The notes: generated from the letters alone by a model not told the origin. A stretch of DNA of 64,000 bases from Ceratorhiza oryzae-sativae (GCA_030998015.1 JARWMV010000011.1:248001-312000), one strand, 5' to 3'; positions 34,989 to 46,711 are shown, counted from the first letter of the stretch. Made by a program: numbers and translations.

Positions 34989-37900
34989 TCAGTCCTCCGT
35001 GTCCTCCCCTTCTTCTCCGTGTACCGATTCCTCTGCCTTCACTGCCTGACTATTATGCCCCTGAATGAGTTTCGCGCGGAACGGCCTAAGATGCCTAGAG
35101 TGCGTTCCCAACGACACCAGCTCGCCCCTGAGGTCTTCGAGTATGTATGACGCGTTCTTGCGCTCGCGGATGCGGAGCGGTTCTGACCATTTCGGCGCTA
35201 GCTTCCGCTCGTTACTGTGGGTTGAGTCCTATCTCGGGTTGTAGCGTTGGACTATATCCCCGGCTTCACCCAAGAAGGGTTTGGTCTTTGAGTCGAACCG
35301 TCGTTTCTGCTCTCTAGCATGGGCGAGAGCCTTCTCCTCGGCGTCCGAACGCATAATGTAAGTTAGCGCCATGTTGACGTCGACTTGGTCGAGCTCCGAG
35401 AGTTTGCCCGAGTATTGCTGTCGGATCTGCGCTCCCACTGTGGCTTTGCGGTCCGAGTTGAGTACGCCAGTGAGTAGCTCGCGAGGTGTATACCCCAGAG
35501 CGGGTAGAACGCGGTCGTTCATTTGTCTAATCGCGGTCTGGAAGAAATGGGGCCATGACCGGGGCGGTGGAGTGGATGGCCGGTCTGGGTCTCCACTGGA
35601 TCCGCCTATGGCTGCCGCACACAGTGATCGAAGCCGTCCGATGAGTATTTTATTGGTGTTTTCGATGAGTCCATTGACGGACGGCGTGTGGGGAGGTGGG
35701 TGAATGATTCCAACGCCGTTCCTGTCGGCCCAATCGTCAACCTCTCGGCAGTCGAAGTGCGATCCATTGTCGGACATGAAGCTCGATGGGGTCATTATGT
35801 GGTCGGCAATCTTGTCTAACGATTTGACTGTGAAGACTCCGGTGCCGGAATCCTTCGACATAAAACCGAATACGAATCGGCTGTATACATCGGTGATGAG
35901 CAGGACAGTCTTGAATCCTCCGGCACCAGTTGGCAAGGATAGATAGTCGCCGGTAAGGAGATCGAAGGGTCGAGCTCGAGTGATGGGTGCAAGGAGGGCA
36001 TGCATAAGCTTTGGTCCAAAATTTTGGCAGCGCGGGCAGGAGGTAATTGCGGTAGTAACATCGGATCGAAGGTTCGGCCAGAAGAACTTTTCCTGTAAAA
36101 TTAAAATAGTAAGATCTCGTCCAAAATGCCCTGTCGCTTCATGCGTAGCCAACGCCAACGCCGCTCCTTCACTCTTCGGAACACACTCTACTCTGGGTGC
36201 ACGATGCGACCCCTTCCCCGCCACTCGCCACAGCTTCCCCTCCGCTACTTCAAATCCTACTGCTCGGTGCGCCGCCCTCTTCTGCGCTCTCTCCACACTA
36301 CTCCTCGACAAATCGTCCCCGCTCACTCCTCCCAACACCAGGTACTGGGCAATCTCCCCGAAATAGGGGTCATGCTCGAACCTCTCCAACACCTTCCTGC
36401 TCTCGTCGTCCTCCAACAACAAACTCACATCCACCAACAACCCCCTGTGCGCCTCCCACTCCGGCTCCACCGACAACTCTCTCCCCGCCGCATGCTCGTC
36501 CTCTCGGTACTGCCACATTCTACTCAGCGCATCGCACACCGGGTTCTCTACTCCTGGCCGGTGCCGCACGTCGACTATCTGGTGCGCTATTATCGATTCT
36601 CGCCAACGCTCATGGGTGGTACTGAGTTTCTTGTTGCCTAGGAGGTCCGCGAGGGCTTTGCAGTCTGTTTCGATCTCGATTAACTGGCCCATTATGATTT
36701 GCTCGAAGCTGTCGAATGCGAATTTCAGTGCGGCGAACTCAAGCAAGAATGGTGCGTATTTCTCCTCAGTACGTGAAGTACGTTTAGAGGCAAAGGCGAG
36801 TGGGTACGTTACTGATTTCTGTTTCCCTGTTCGTGGATGTGTCTCCTCCCAGCGCTGCGAGAGCATTGCGCCGAACCCATACTTGGAACCATCGGTTGTT
36901 ACAATGAATGACCGACCATCGTACTCTGGGGCTCGAAGGACTGGGTCCGTTGTGAGTATCAGTTTCAGCTCGACGATTGCTCGCTTGGCTTCTTCTGAGA
37001 GCTCGAGTGGTGCGTTACTGAGCGCTCTCTTGTACTCCCCTCTCCTCGACTTGCCGTCTGGTCAGCGCTTGACTTTGATGTTTCGTGTGAGGTCGGTAAG
37101 CGGTTGGGCAATTCGGGCGTAGTCCTTGATCTTCTCTCGGAACGAGCCTGTGAGTCCTAGGAACCCAAGGAGCTCGAGGACTGATTTTGGCTCCGGGAAC
37201 TCGAGGATTGCTTGAATTTTGCGTCTATCGGGCTGGATACCCTGTATCGAGACTTTTGCGCCTGCGAACCCTGCTTCTGACATGAACAGGAATGTTTTAG
37301 CTGGGGCGAGTGATAAGCCACGCTCTCGGCATCGTTCAAACAGTCTCCTGGTGCGCGCAAGGCCCGTTTCGACCTCGTTGAAACCCATCCCAACATCATC
37401 CATCCATATCTCCATTCCGTCCCCTAACAGGTCGTGTAGCGAATCCGCTAACATTTCACAGAACGAGGTGGGCGCTCCTGTAAGCCCGAACGGCATACGT
37501 AGGTAAACGTAGTGGCCTTTCCCTTCTACGTAAAACCCAGTATACTTGATACTCGATTCCTCCATTGGCAGGGCGTTGAAGCCAGAGGCAAAATCGATAG
37601 TATTTACGTACCTGAACCCGGCCACTGCTCTCTGTTTCGCTGCCAGGTCACCCATTGGGAACGGCGGCACCTTCGTGACCTCGTTCACTTCGCTGAAGTT
37701 GTGCACCAGTCGGAATTTTGGATCTTTGGTTGGAGGAGGTAGGGGCGGAATCGTGAGGTCTGGGAACGCCGCCGGGAGTCCCGCCTCAATGCATGCCTTG
37801 TTTGCTAGGGCTTGTATGTACTCGAGTGAGGGTTCGTTGGCTCCTCCAGGCTTCGGGACCACGTTCGTGGGTGAGACTGCCGCTGGGAATGTGTTCGGGA

Positions 37901-39314
37901 CCCGCTTAATAATATGGGCTTTTTCCATCTGGTCTAGTGTCGGGTAGAGCCAGGTCTTCTGCGCTTGCGTGAGTGGTCGTTGAGGTACTCGTTTGCGGAA
38001 TGAGGCTCCAGCTGGTATGTCGAGTTTGTGGGTGTGTGTTGAAACTGGGAGTACTTCTGTAAGGTCTCGGGCAAATATGTCAGCAAATTCGGCTACAAGG
38101 TTTTTAGCAGCGGCACGCTCAGATTCAGAAAGACCAGGTCCAATAGTGACTGCATCGAGGATGCTTGAAACCCGAGCATGTGCAAAAGGGTCCGTCCTCC
38201 TTTCTGATGCTGTTATCGGTAGGTGGGCGCTATGGTCAACCTCTGTTGCTAATACTTCCCGCTCGGCTTTCCTGTCGCCGAACTCCTGCTCCACTTTCTC
38301 TCTTCTACTTTTGGTGCGCATTGCCCGCTGTAGGGCTTGCTCGAAAGCTTGCTCTGGGACTTGCTGCCTCTGCTCCGTCGACTCCCGTTTCTCCATCCCC
38401 ACAGATCGCTCCAGCTCCTCCAACTTCACCTCCTCCACATAGAACGTGTTTCGTCTCAACTCCCAACTCGCCGCTTGTGCCACATGGTTCTGGAGACGGC
38501 TGCTCTTCCGAACCGGCACTGGCTCCCAGTCCACTTCCTCTGCTACTACTTCATCTTCAACCTCCATGCTCTCCTCTTCCTCTTTCGCTTCCACTTCACT
38601 TTCTGCCTCTACCCTGTCGTCTCCTCTCTCTTCCAACATATCTACTTCGTCCTCTACCTTGCCCTCACTAATTGTCAAAGGTGGAGTGCGCTCCCAAAGC
38701 AGGTACCCATTGGGCAGTGCATGTTCCAGCCCTTCCAACATCAGACTATCATCCCCGAATCGCTGCTCAGCTTTGGCTAGCGTGAGCCAAGGTTTCCCTA
38801 GCAACACCTCGAATGCTCCCCCCAAGTCGAATACTTCGAACTCTGTTTCCATCTGCATCCCATCCATCTCAATTACTCCCCTCCACTTCCCTAGACACTT
38901 CGACGCCTTCCCATCAGCTACACGGAGGAGTGTACGAGTGGGTAATAGGGGACCTAGGCGTACCTGATTTGCTGCCCACAACGCAGCATCCACTACGTTA
39001 GCCTGTGATCCTGCATCAACTGTTCCCCGTGCTTCTACCCCTGGTGCGTCAAGTTCGAGTGTGATCCACCGTTGGAACGGCTTTGTATAGATTGTTGTAT
39101 TTTCATTTATATTTGGTAAAATTTGTAAGGTTTCTTGTATAATCAGTTCTTGCACTTCATCTTCACACTCTTTTTCATGAGGCTTACTATAACAGACAAG
39201 AGAGTCAATTCTATTGAAAACTATAGCATCCTTGTGCGCTGTGTGTATACTTGCATGTGAGGTTGGGTCAGCGGCTTGCGTGTTTATTGCTGCCAACCTG
39301 ACCCATTTCCCTCC
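34989..39314 (-). pseudogene. Gypsy pol: protease, RT, RNase H, integrase, with two in-frame stops
   Basis: The pol frame opens at 39314 and has no ATG near its start, so it is expected to be made by -1 frameshifting from gag. Protease: ARGTVDAGSQANVVD (about 38990). RT: KFRLVHNFSEVN, YVNTIDFASGFNALPM, YLRMPFGLTGAPTSF and catalytic IWMDDVG (37390-37700). RNase H: FIVTTDGSKYGFGAML and ETDCKALADLL (36650-36950). Integrase: HEATGHFGRD...CPRC zinc motif, then the DDE triad in TGDYLSL, MSDNGSHF and NGLIENTNK (35600-36200). A GPY/F-like end (LAPKWSEPLRIRERK, ILEDLRGE) finishes at TGA 34989. Stops: TGA 37062-37064 after NIKVKR (fits CGA) and TAG 35229-35231 after RYNPR (fits CAG); the frame continues in phase past both. 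Confidence 0.88.
39305..39311 (-). promoter_or_regulatory. Candidate -1 ribosomal frameshift site GGGAAAT in the gag/pol overlap
   Basis: Read on the minus strand, gag codons are GAG-GGA-AAT, i.e. a slippery heptamer G-GGA-AAT (X-XXY-YYZ) in exact phase. One base back gives GGG-AAA and enters pol. The pol frame opens just before it (last stop TGA at 39317-39315) and gag stops 18 nt after it (39286-39284), so slippage must occur in this 31-nt overlap. Confidence 0.68.
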
Positions 39315-39775
39315 TCACTATCACCATACACAAGCACAGCATTCTCGTACGCATCAACAATCTCCTCTGGAGGCATCCCATCTTCCATCATAATTGCAAA
39401 CATATCCTTCCACCCTGGCATGCAGGCATCATCTCCTACCAACTCCATCTTAACTGCAGACCTCCAGCATATCTCCTTCAAGTCTACTGCTACACCTCGA
39501 AAGCACATGCTCGCAACATGGTTACCTTTACTGCAGCAGGTGCAAACACAGGCATCCTGAAGCCAGGTACCTGGTGTAAGCAGGAGTGGTGTGGATGGGG
39601 AGATGTCCCCTGGCAGGAGAGCTGCAAATGCTGCTGCATAAGCAGCATGGCCCTCATCTGTATTGTCAAACTTGGTGCCATGGCCTCTGCCGGCAGGCGG
39701 TAGGTTAGATCGCTGGGCAAATGGAGATGCCAGTGTAGCAGGACGCGAGCTGACAGGTGCGGGTGTCTGAGGTGG

Positions 39776-41082
39776 TGTTATGGATCACTAACTTTTTCTA
39801 TTGTTTTAGTCTGCTCTGCCAACAAGCGATGCCTCTGTAATTAATTTGTGAAATACTCGAATTTGTATGCGCTCTGAATTGTACTATTTTCTGTTTCATT
39901 AAATAGTACAAAATTCCCACTCTCCAACACATATTTTATTAAGTTTTTACGATAAGATCTCAGAGAGATACAGAGGTTGCGATATTTCCTCTTATCAGGA
40001 GATATTGATTACAACATCGCACCGCTCATATCTCGGCAACCGCTTACGCTATCAAAGCGATCTTGTGCTCTATCGATAGCCAATCTTCAGCGGTATCTGC
40101 TGCCCGAAGATCGTTGCGATCCACCAGATCCTCGCGCCGGAATGGCCCGAAGATCATTAGAATCTTACTGGACCATCAATCAAGATCTAATGACTCCAGT
40201 GAGTCAGGAGAGCTTCCCAAATTGATCCAGAAGCTTCTCTGACTCACTTTATGACTCACTGAGATGTAGCCTCCATTCATTACATGTATATACTATGATA
40301 ATATGATCTACAAGCCAATAGCAGGTCTCAGATGCATCAATGCCTTTGATCCACACCCTGTCTTTACTCTTTTATCCTATACTGGGCTAGGGTGTACCCC
40401 AAGTATAGCAGTACCCTCTTTTGATGATCGCACTGGCATGCATGTATCTATTTGGCTCTGGAATGCCCTCCTCAGGGTATAAAAGGACCTCCTCTGAGGC
40501 CCTTCCAGACCACCTTCACTCCTCTACTCAACCCAGACTGGTTATTGGTTTTCTTTTTCTCTTTCTATTTCTCTTGTCTGTGTGTGGTTTCTTATATAAC
40601 TAGTACTGAGGAATAAAGTACCATATTAGTTATATACTGTCTGAGTCATTGTATCTTATATACAGAGATATATAAGGATACGATATTGCCTGATTGAGCG
40701 TGACATTAAGTACCAGCTATTAGAGGAAATCTAAGTACCTGTAGCTGAGGAAGTACACGCATTAGGCAGCCCACCATCTATCCTATAAGCTATCGCTTAA
40801 GTCTAGTATTAAGATTAGTATCAGTTAGTCCAAGTGACTAGGGCTGAACTACATTTAAGATATCAAAGGGAACCTGACCATAGTAGTCTTGCTCTTTATA
40901 CCTATAAATTAGTCAGTTTACACTGTGAAAGATTAAGACTACCTTGAGTGTTACTTGATCGCATTGCAACTACTTTGAGCCTTCTTACTCTAGTCTAAGA
41001 AGTATTGAGTACGATTAGTGTATACTAACATATCTACATTTGCTTAAGCTCTAGATATTCAAGTGTACCCTGACCCGTAACA
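39776..41082 (+). mobile_element. Solo LTR (1,307 bp) of a second LTR retrotransposon, inserted in gag
   Basis: Begins TGTTATGG and ends CCGTAACA, so TGTTA/TAACA are inverted ends with TG...CA. GGTGG flanks both sides (39771-39775 and 41083-41087), a 5-bp target duplication. Inside, a TATA box (TATAAAAG, 40478-40485) and an AATAAA signal (40612-40617) in + orientation give a sensible U3-R-U5 order. No internal coding region remains, so it is a recombination product of a full element. Confidence 0.85.
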
Positions 41083-42647
41083 GGTGGGGGAAGGGATGTG
41101 GTCGTCTGGGTGTTCGATGTGGCTAGGGGTGCATTCGCAAAGGATTGGCATGCAGTGCGATAAGGTGCATAGGAATCTGGTAGTTGGACTTGGGATCTTG
41201 CAGGTGGGGCTCGAGTATTTGGGTGTGGGGCATAGCTTGAGAATTGCTGGTTGATCTCAAGTTGCATGAAGCAGCTACTGATCTCCACGACACTCTCAGC
41301 TAGTTCTTGACACTCCATACACTCCTTGACATGAGAGTTGATCCAGTCTTGGTTGAGGGCTACAATCACTGCACACAGGTCTTCAATTTTTGTGTAGGAC
41401 TTCTGGCTCCTGCCCAGGAGATCATGCATGATGTCTGGCAGGGCCTCACGCCATGTCTCCCACACCTTGGCCACATCACCGATGTCGATTTTGGAGGCCA
41501 GCTTCTTCCTCTCTTTTGCCCACAAGATGTGGTACTGCTCATCTCAATCCCCAACCTTGACTGTAGTTCCTAGTTTCAGCTTGTCCAGTTTGTCCTGGTG
41601 CCATTTCTCTAGGTCCTCCTCCTGCTGGACTGTCACATCCGCTGGTGGGTAGTGGGCAGCGAGTTCAGTGAGCAGCTCTGGCCATGTTCCCATTTTCCTG
41701 GCTTTGACCATCCTCCTCATCCAGGTGTGAGCCTCCAATCCTGGCCACACTTGCTCCTTCCAGAGTGCATATTTCTGTAAGTCATCTAGCCCATATGGTG
41801 TGATAACCATCTCGAAGTAATCATGCCAGTCTTCCTCCAATGTCTTGTCGTCGTCGCCCTTGAAGAAATGCTTGGCCGCATCAAGGTGTGTGCAAGCCTT
41901 GTCCAAGGCGTCTGGAGTAGCCATTACTGGTGGAGCAGGCATGGTCTGGGGCAGCGGGGGCAACGGCGCAGTCTGTGCTGGTGGGGCAGTGTTACTAGGA
42001 GCAGGGGTGGATGGTAAGAAAAGCGAAGGTTGTTGCAGTGGGCTGAGATGTGGTGGTAGTGCTCTAGAAAAGGAGCTGGTTTGTGCGATTGGGGTCAAAG
42101 GTAGAGGGAGAGGGGCAGGTGCAGCATATCCAGTTGAGGTGCCAGGTGCAAAGCTAGATGACAGGGTGCAAGGGGATGCTAGCCACTCTTGGGTCCAAAC
42201 CAGAGGGTGGAGAGCTTGCTTGGTAGTGTTTGTGCTCTCCGACTCTGAGTGCGGGCGAGGGCCACCAGTTGGTGGGGGGGTAAGGGTCTGAGGGGTATCC
42301 GACGGAATCTCGTCAACTACGGAGAAGGGTGAGCCCAACTCAGGTGAAGGATCGAAGCGTGGGGGGATACTGCTATAGACGCGTGGCGACTCTTTGCTGG
42401 GGTAAGTCAAATCTTCATCTTTGAACAAAGCTACAGTGTCAGCCGGGCTTCCGGCTCTGGCGCTCCAGCTGCTGCGGGGCGTAATGGCTAGAAAATGCGC
42501 GAATGGTCGCGCTCGAGAGTTCTGAAAAAAAAACCTATGGACGCGTCTCAATGCATATCAGGGCGCGATCTAGTCGTGTGCGGTGTAGGCGTCTTCGGAG
42601 ATGTCGAAAACCGACTTGATGGGTAGGAACCACTCTCGTCACCATGG

Positions 42648-42738
42648 TGGGGACGGGGATGCGAGGTGGTGGAAAGCAATGAGATTACACAACCGAGCAC
42701 ACACACCGGGGGCATACCCCCGGTCACCCCCTACTCCA
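42648..42738 (-). repeat. 5' mini-LTR of the Gypsy element (91 bp)
   Basis: Direct repeat of 34703-34801, lacking the AACCAAACC-containing segment; outer flank ACGT. Gag begins about 100 nt inside it. Confidence 0.78.
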
Positions 42739-42742
42739 ACGT

Positions 42743-44019
42743 CAGTCTCAAATCATCACGGGAACAGGAGGCACGTACTGCCCCACGCAATGTGTATTGC
42801 TACTCCGGTCTGGCCATGTTGAGTGTATTTTCCCGATGATATCGAATGGTTGGTTACCCATTCATTGAATGAAAAATAATTGAATCGTTTGATCTCCTTG
42901 AAAGGCCCACAAGCCTTCTTTGCAACGTAGACAGCATTCTGTTTCAGAATCTGAGATTTGGAGTATACCCAAGGCGACACATTTTTCGTCGGCCGGCCGA
43001 ATCCTGCAATACGACGACATTATGCGCTGTATAATAACAGCGACTTTGAGTCACCAACGATCCCCTTTGATATCGCTTCATACCTTTCCATCAATCTACG
43101 AAAATCCTGCGAATGGCGCAGCAAGTGAAATTGATAAAATCATATATTGTGCAATAGGGCGGCTAAAGAGGTCGGAAGGCTGGTGAAGTACAAAGCCGTG
43201 TACTCAAGAGAAAAACTATCTGGTTCACCACTTCGACTGGTCATACCAAAAACGACTGGCCATGGTAAGTCATGTTATTGTCGATTGAATAGTTTGTTGA
43301 CTTATCGTATGTATAATTAGTGTACATGATTTTCGTTACAAAACATGCTACCCGTTCGCTAGGGCATGAACTCGACGCCAAGCGCACGAATGAACCATAA
43401 AAATCACTAGTGATGCCTTGATAGGTCATGAGCTTCGACTCAATAAGGGCTAGCCATTGCCTCTTTACAAGTTAGTAGGGTATGCTGGACGGATTTGCGC
43501 TCTCGGCGTATTCCAGTCGGCCTTGAAACATGGCAAGAGATTGTGGAATCATTTGCAATATACAGGTGACTTGTGCATACCGCCTTCTCACTGCTTGTGC
43601 GCATGCTAGACACTCCCGAGCTGGAGGAGAACGGAGTGTGTCTAGATCGCAGGAGTTGCCACATACAGACGCGGAAGCGCCGCCACACTACAACACTTGG
43701 AATTCGCCTCGTTGATTGAACTCGATTACAAAAAAAGCAATAGCTTTATTTTTTCTCATTGATGGGAAAGCACCAGAGCTCCCGTTGGTGCACCCTGGCT
43801 TGATTATATTGGTTATGGGCCAAGCCCCAAATTCTTTTGACTCGTTTTTATACTGACATTATCGACCAATTGTAGTTCACAATTACCCCAATATTTCTTT
43901 TTCAAAGAATTAATGCAACACTTTGAAGTTTTGCTGTGAATCAAATTTCCCGGAATAGTCCACCTACTCAATGAACGCCAAAGATATCCTCCTCACTCGC
44001 AAAATATAATCCGCATATA
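42743..44019. other. Right flank of the Gypsy element, no gene recognised
   Basis: Open frames of 60-90 codons on both strands (e.g. 42756-42980 - and 43440-43688 -) have no recognisable domain. A/T-rich sequence near 43740-44000 likely holds the 3' region of the kinase gene. Confidence 0.4.
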
Positions 44020-46711
44020 TCAACTAGTTTGTGCGATATGAATCATCTACAAATATGATTCGTCGACGTCAGGCATATATGATTGCCAAGCAGACTTACC
44101 TCGGCCCGCACCTGTCGCGCAGTAGGCCTTTCCCCTGGATTAAAGTTCCAGCAACGCCTAAGCAGCCCCCAAAGCGTTTCTCCAAGCGTCGAGCCTACCG
44201 GCATGTGTTGTTCGGGGCGCGGGGGGTGCTCTTTTTTCAGAGCTACGGCACACATGACGAAGCGATCATTCTTCTCTGCCCATGGAACCATTCCTGTAAT
44301 AACTTCCTATAGGCCATGTGTGTATAAGTGGAAACATACATAAGTTAAGGTATAAGCTAACCAGTATAGTCTAGAACCGCGCCGCATATGAGATCATGCC
44401 CACCGTTGGTATTCACCAATACTCACCATTCCGAGCGCATACACGTCTGCTGGCATGCTGTATTTTTCACCTTCAAATAGCTCTGGGGCCTGTAATTATA
44501 ATAATTAAAGCTATTAGATTAATCCCTATACCAAATGCTCTTACAGCCCAGCGTGGTGAGATAGCCTCTGGACTTGAAGTACCCGCGAATTGGAGTGTAT
44601 ACTCTTGCAGCACAGCGTTACCAAAGTCAGCCAGTTGTGGAATTCCTTCCCGAGTTACAAGAACATTTGCCTTCAGTTTGCTCTGAACGAATCGTGACAC
44701 TTTGTGCTTACAATTATACTCACGCCTTTAACATCGCCATGGATCTGGACCGTGGTTCAACTAGCTCAGCCGCTATAAATGAGGTTATGAGGACTCAAGG
44801 GCACCAACCTTTCCGGATATATGTAGATATGATAAGCCCGCTGAAATATCGACGCACTACGCATCGATGTTTTTTTATTATTATTAAATATGGCCGTTGC
44901 TTTGGTCGCATGGGTATCGTTGTCGCTCACCAATGAGTAACGATCCGCGTCCGGGTGTCGTTCCAAGTATTGAGGCAAACTTCCATTTGCCTCCCATTTC
45001 GCAACCATGCCAATCTGGCCTCGGAAGCTAACTAGCCCGAGAAGAGGGTGCAAATTGACATGTTGGCATTTTGACCAGGTGTACAGTTCGCGTGCTGTAT
45101 GCTGTGAGGTGTTAAGCCCTATGTTCGCCTACCAACAGCAGCTAACCTTTAACTGTTTCCGCTGCTGGCTTGAGCCAGAGTACAACCGTATCGTCTTGAC
45201 GGCTACCTCTGTCCCATCCCTCAGGCGAACTCGGAATATATCTCCAAGGCCACCGCCTGAGACTGGGAGTTGATTCTGTGCCGATGGATCCAGTTGATTA
45301 GTCATATCAGGGCAGCCTCGGGTGCCAAGGAGTGAGACAATCTCCTCGGAAGTCTGTGGCAGAATGTGAGATGCTCTACAGTCTGGAAACACGGGGTATT
45401 CCTGTAACACACCGTGGCGTTTGTGATCTCGGGCTCTGTAACACCACTGGAGCTAGAGGAAATTTCAAGGACTCGAGGACGCCTAACTGGTTCTTGAGGG
45501 CTCTCTTCAGTCGAGTTCCATTCATAAGCTAGCCGATGATGGTGCTCAAACCGACTCGCAATGGATCTCCGATCAGAAGGTAGGGACCGGGCCTGAAGAG
45601 GGGTTCCGAGCGTGTAGGGCTCTGGGTTAAGCTATGCTTCTATTGCAGAACGCCGCGGCTCTGGCTTGTCAATCTGATCTTTGAGGCTGCATACATCCCA
45701 GATCTTGACAGTGCCATCATGAGACCCAGAGACAAGTCGCTTGCTGTCTGGAGTGAACGCTAATGTCCATACGACATCGCTGTGGCCGCGCAAGGGTTCC
45801 TGTTCCGATCCCGTCTTTGTATTCCATGTGATGATCGAATGCTCCATCGAGCTTGATGCAACATACTGTCCATCATGTGAGAAAGCGACAGATAGGACTT
45901 TCAGGCCAAGTGGATCCAGAGCACTGGCGATTAGGCCACCTGTCACTGCCTCCCAAACGAGAATAGAGCCATCGCCACCACCAGAGCCAATGTAACGGTC
46001 ATTGAATGAGATAGTCACTGAGGTGACGTCGCCACTGTGACCAACGCACTTGAAAAGCATACTGGTCGTCGCTGCATGATAGGCTTTGATATGTCCATTA
46101 TACAGCCCTGCTACAACCATCTTGCCGTCCCTGGAGATCGCCACAGACAACACCTCCGCGCCTGCTTGGATCGGTGTTCCAACGAGCTGCCCGGTGCGCA
46201 CGTCCCACTGGCAAATGGTTGTATCATTTGACCCAGACACAATAAGCCGTTTATCATGCGAGAACACCACTGAGCGGATCCAATCATTGTGTCCTGTGAT
46301 TGGTTCCAAGAGCGGCTGGTTGGTATCCGCATCCCAGACGCGGATGGTGTTATCTCTTGAGCTAGAAGCTAATGCGCAACCGTCCGAAGAGAACGCTACA
46401 CACTCAACCAAGTCCCCATGCCACCGGGGTGAGTTGAATTATCTTTGACTGGTATTTAGATCCCAAGTCGTGATTGTATCGCCAACGCCAGCGGCAAGGT
46501 ATGCGCCGTCTGGAGAGATCGCCAGTGACCAAACCGACTGTCCCACCCCGAAGGTCTCAACAGATTCATCCTCGACATCAATAATAGCTCTATTTTCGTG
46601 CTTCGGAGTTGGGACAGAGGCCATGTAGTCACGAACTGGGCTCGAGTCCTCGGAGAGGGACCTTCTTGCGTCACGATTGCGGCGTAAAATTGAATTAAGT
46701 CGAGAAAACAT
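44020..46711 (-). pseudogene. WD40-repeat / protein-kinase fusion gene with two in-frame stops
   Basis: The minus-strand frame starts MFSRLNSILRRNRDARRSL at 46711. WD40 repeats follow: SVWSLAISPDGAYLAAG, VECVAFSSDGCALASSSRD, WIRSVVFSHDKRLIVSGS, VTSVTISFNDRYIGSGGGDG and VVWTLAFTPDSKRLVSGS. After SAIEA and a stop the same phase stays open into a spliced kinase domain (45410-44020): glycine loop GGGLGDIF, VAVK lysine, HTARELYTWSKCQHVNLHPL, WEANGSLPQYLE, catalytic IHGDVK...N, ADFGNA, and LGETLWGLLRRCWNFNPGER. All key kinase residues are present. Stops: TAA 46439-46441 (TSQR*FNSPRWHG) and TAG 45632-45634 (AIEA*LNPEP), both in phase with no splice pair to remove them. Kinases of this sort are abundant in Rhizoctonia; partners are unknown. 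Alternative: two separate genes, a WD40 gene ending at 45632 and a kinase gene starting further down. Confidence 0.68.

Larger units (their letters stand above)
39284..42551 (-). pseudogene. Gypsy gag, split by a solo LTR and one TGA stop
   Basis: The 5' part has a long Pro/Ser-rich leader, then a helical capsid-like region (WHDYFEMVITPYGLDDLQKY, VWPGLEAHTWMRRM, then KWHQDKLDKLKLG). TGA at 41544-41546 interrupts VKVGD*DEQYHILWAKE and fits CGA. The reading frame continues to 41088, is cut by the 1,307-bp LTR plus duplicated GGTGG, and resumes in the same phase at 39770 (QTPAPVSSRP...). A CX2CX4HX4C zinc knuckle, CTCCSKGNHVASMC, lies near 39510-39550, typical of nucleocapsid. Gag ends TAA 39286-39284 after GSGWQQ. 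No ATG was found at the 5' end of the open frame; an internal start (MPAPPVMATPD, about 41945) or a lost start codon is possible. Confidence 0.8.
34703..42738 (-). mobile_element. Ty3/Gypsy LTR retrotransposon with 91/99-bp LTRs, carrying a solo LTR insertion
   Basis: Gag and pol on the minus strand lie between two direct repeats that begin TGGGGACGGGG and end CTACTCCA, i.e. TG...CA termini. Four bases, ACGT, flank each outer end (34699-34702 and 42739-42742) as a target duplication. Total 8,036 bp; about 6.7 kb after removing the solo LTR at 39776-41082. Domain order is gag (CCHC knuckle), protease, RT, RNase H, integrase, which defines Ty3/Gypsy. Directly inside the 5' LTR the minus strand reads CCATGGTGACGAGAGTGG, a possible primer-binding site (TGG start), not matched to a specific tRNA. 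Gag and pol hold three in-frame stops, so the copy is inactive. Confidence 0.83.
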
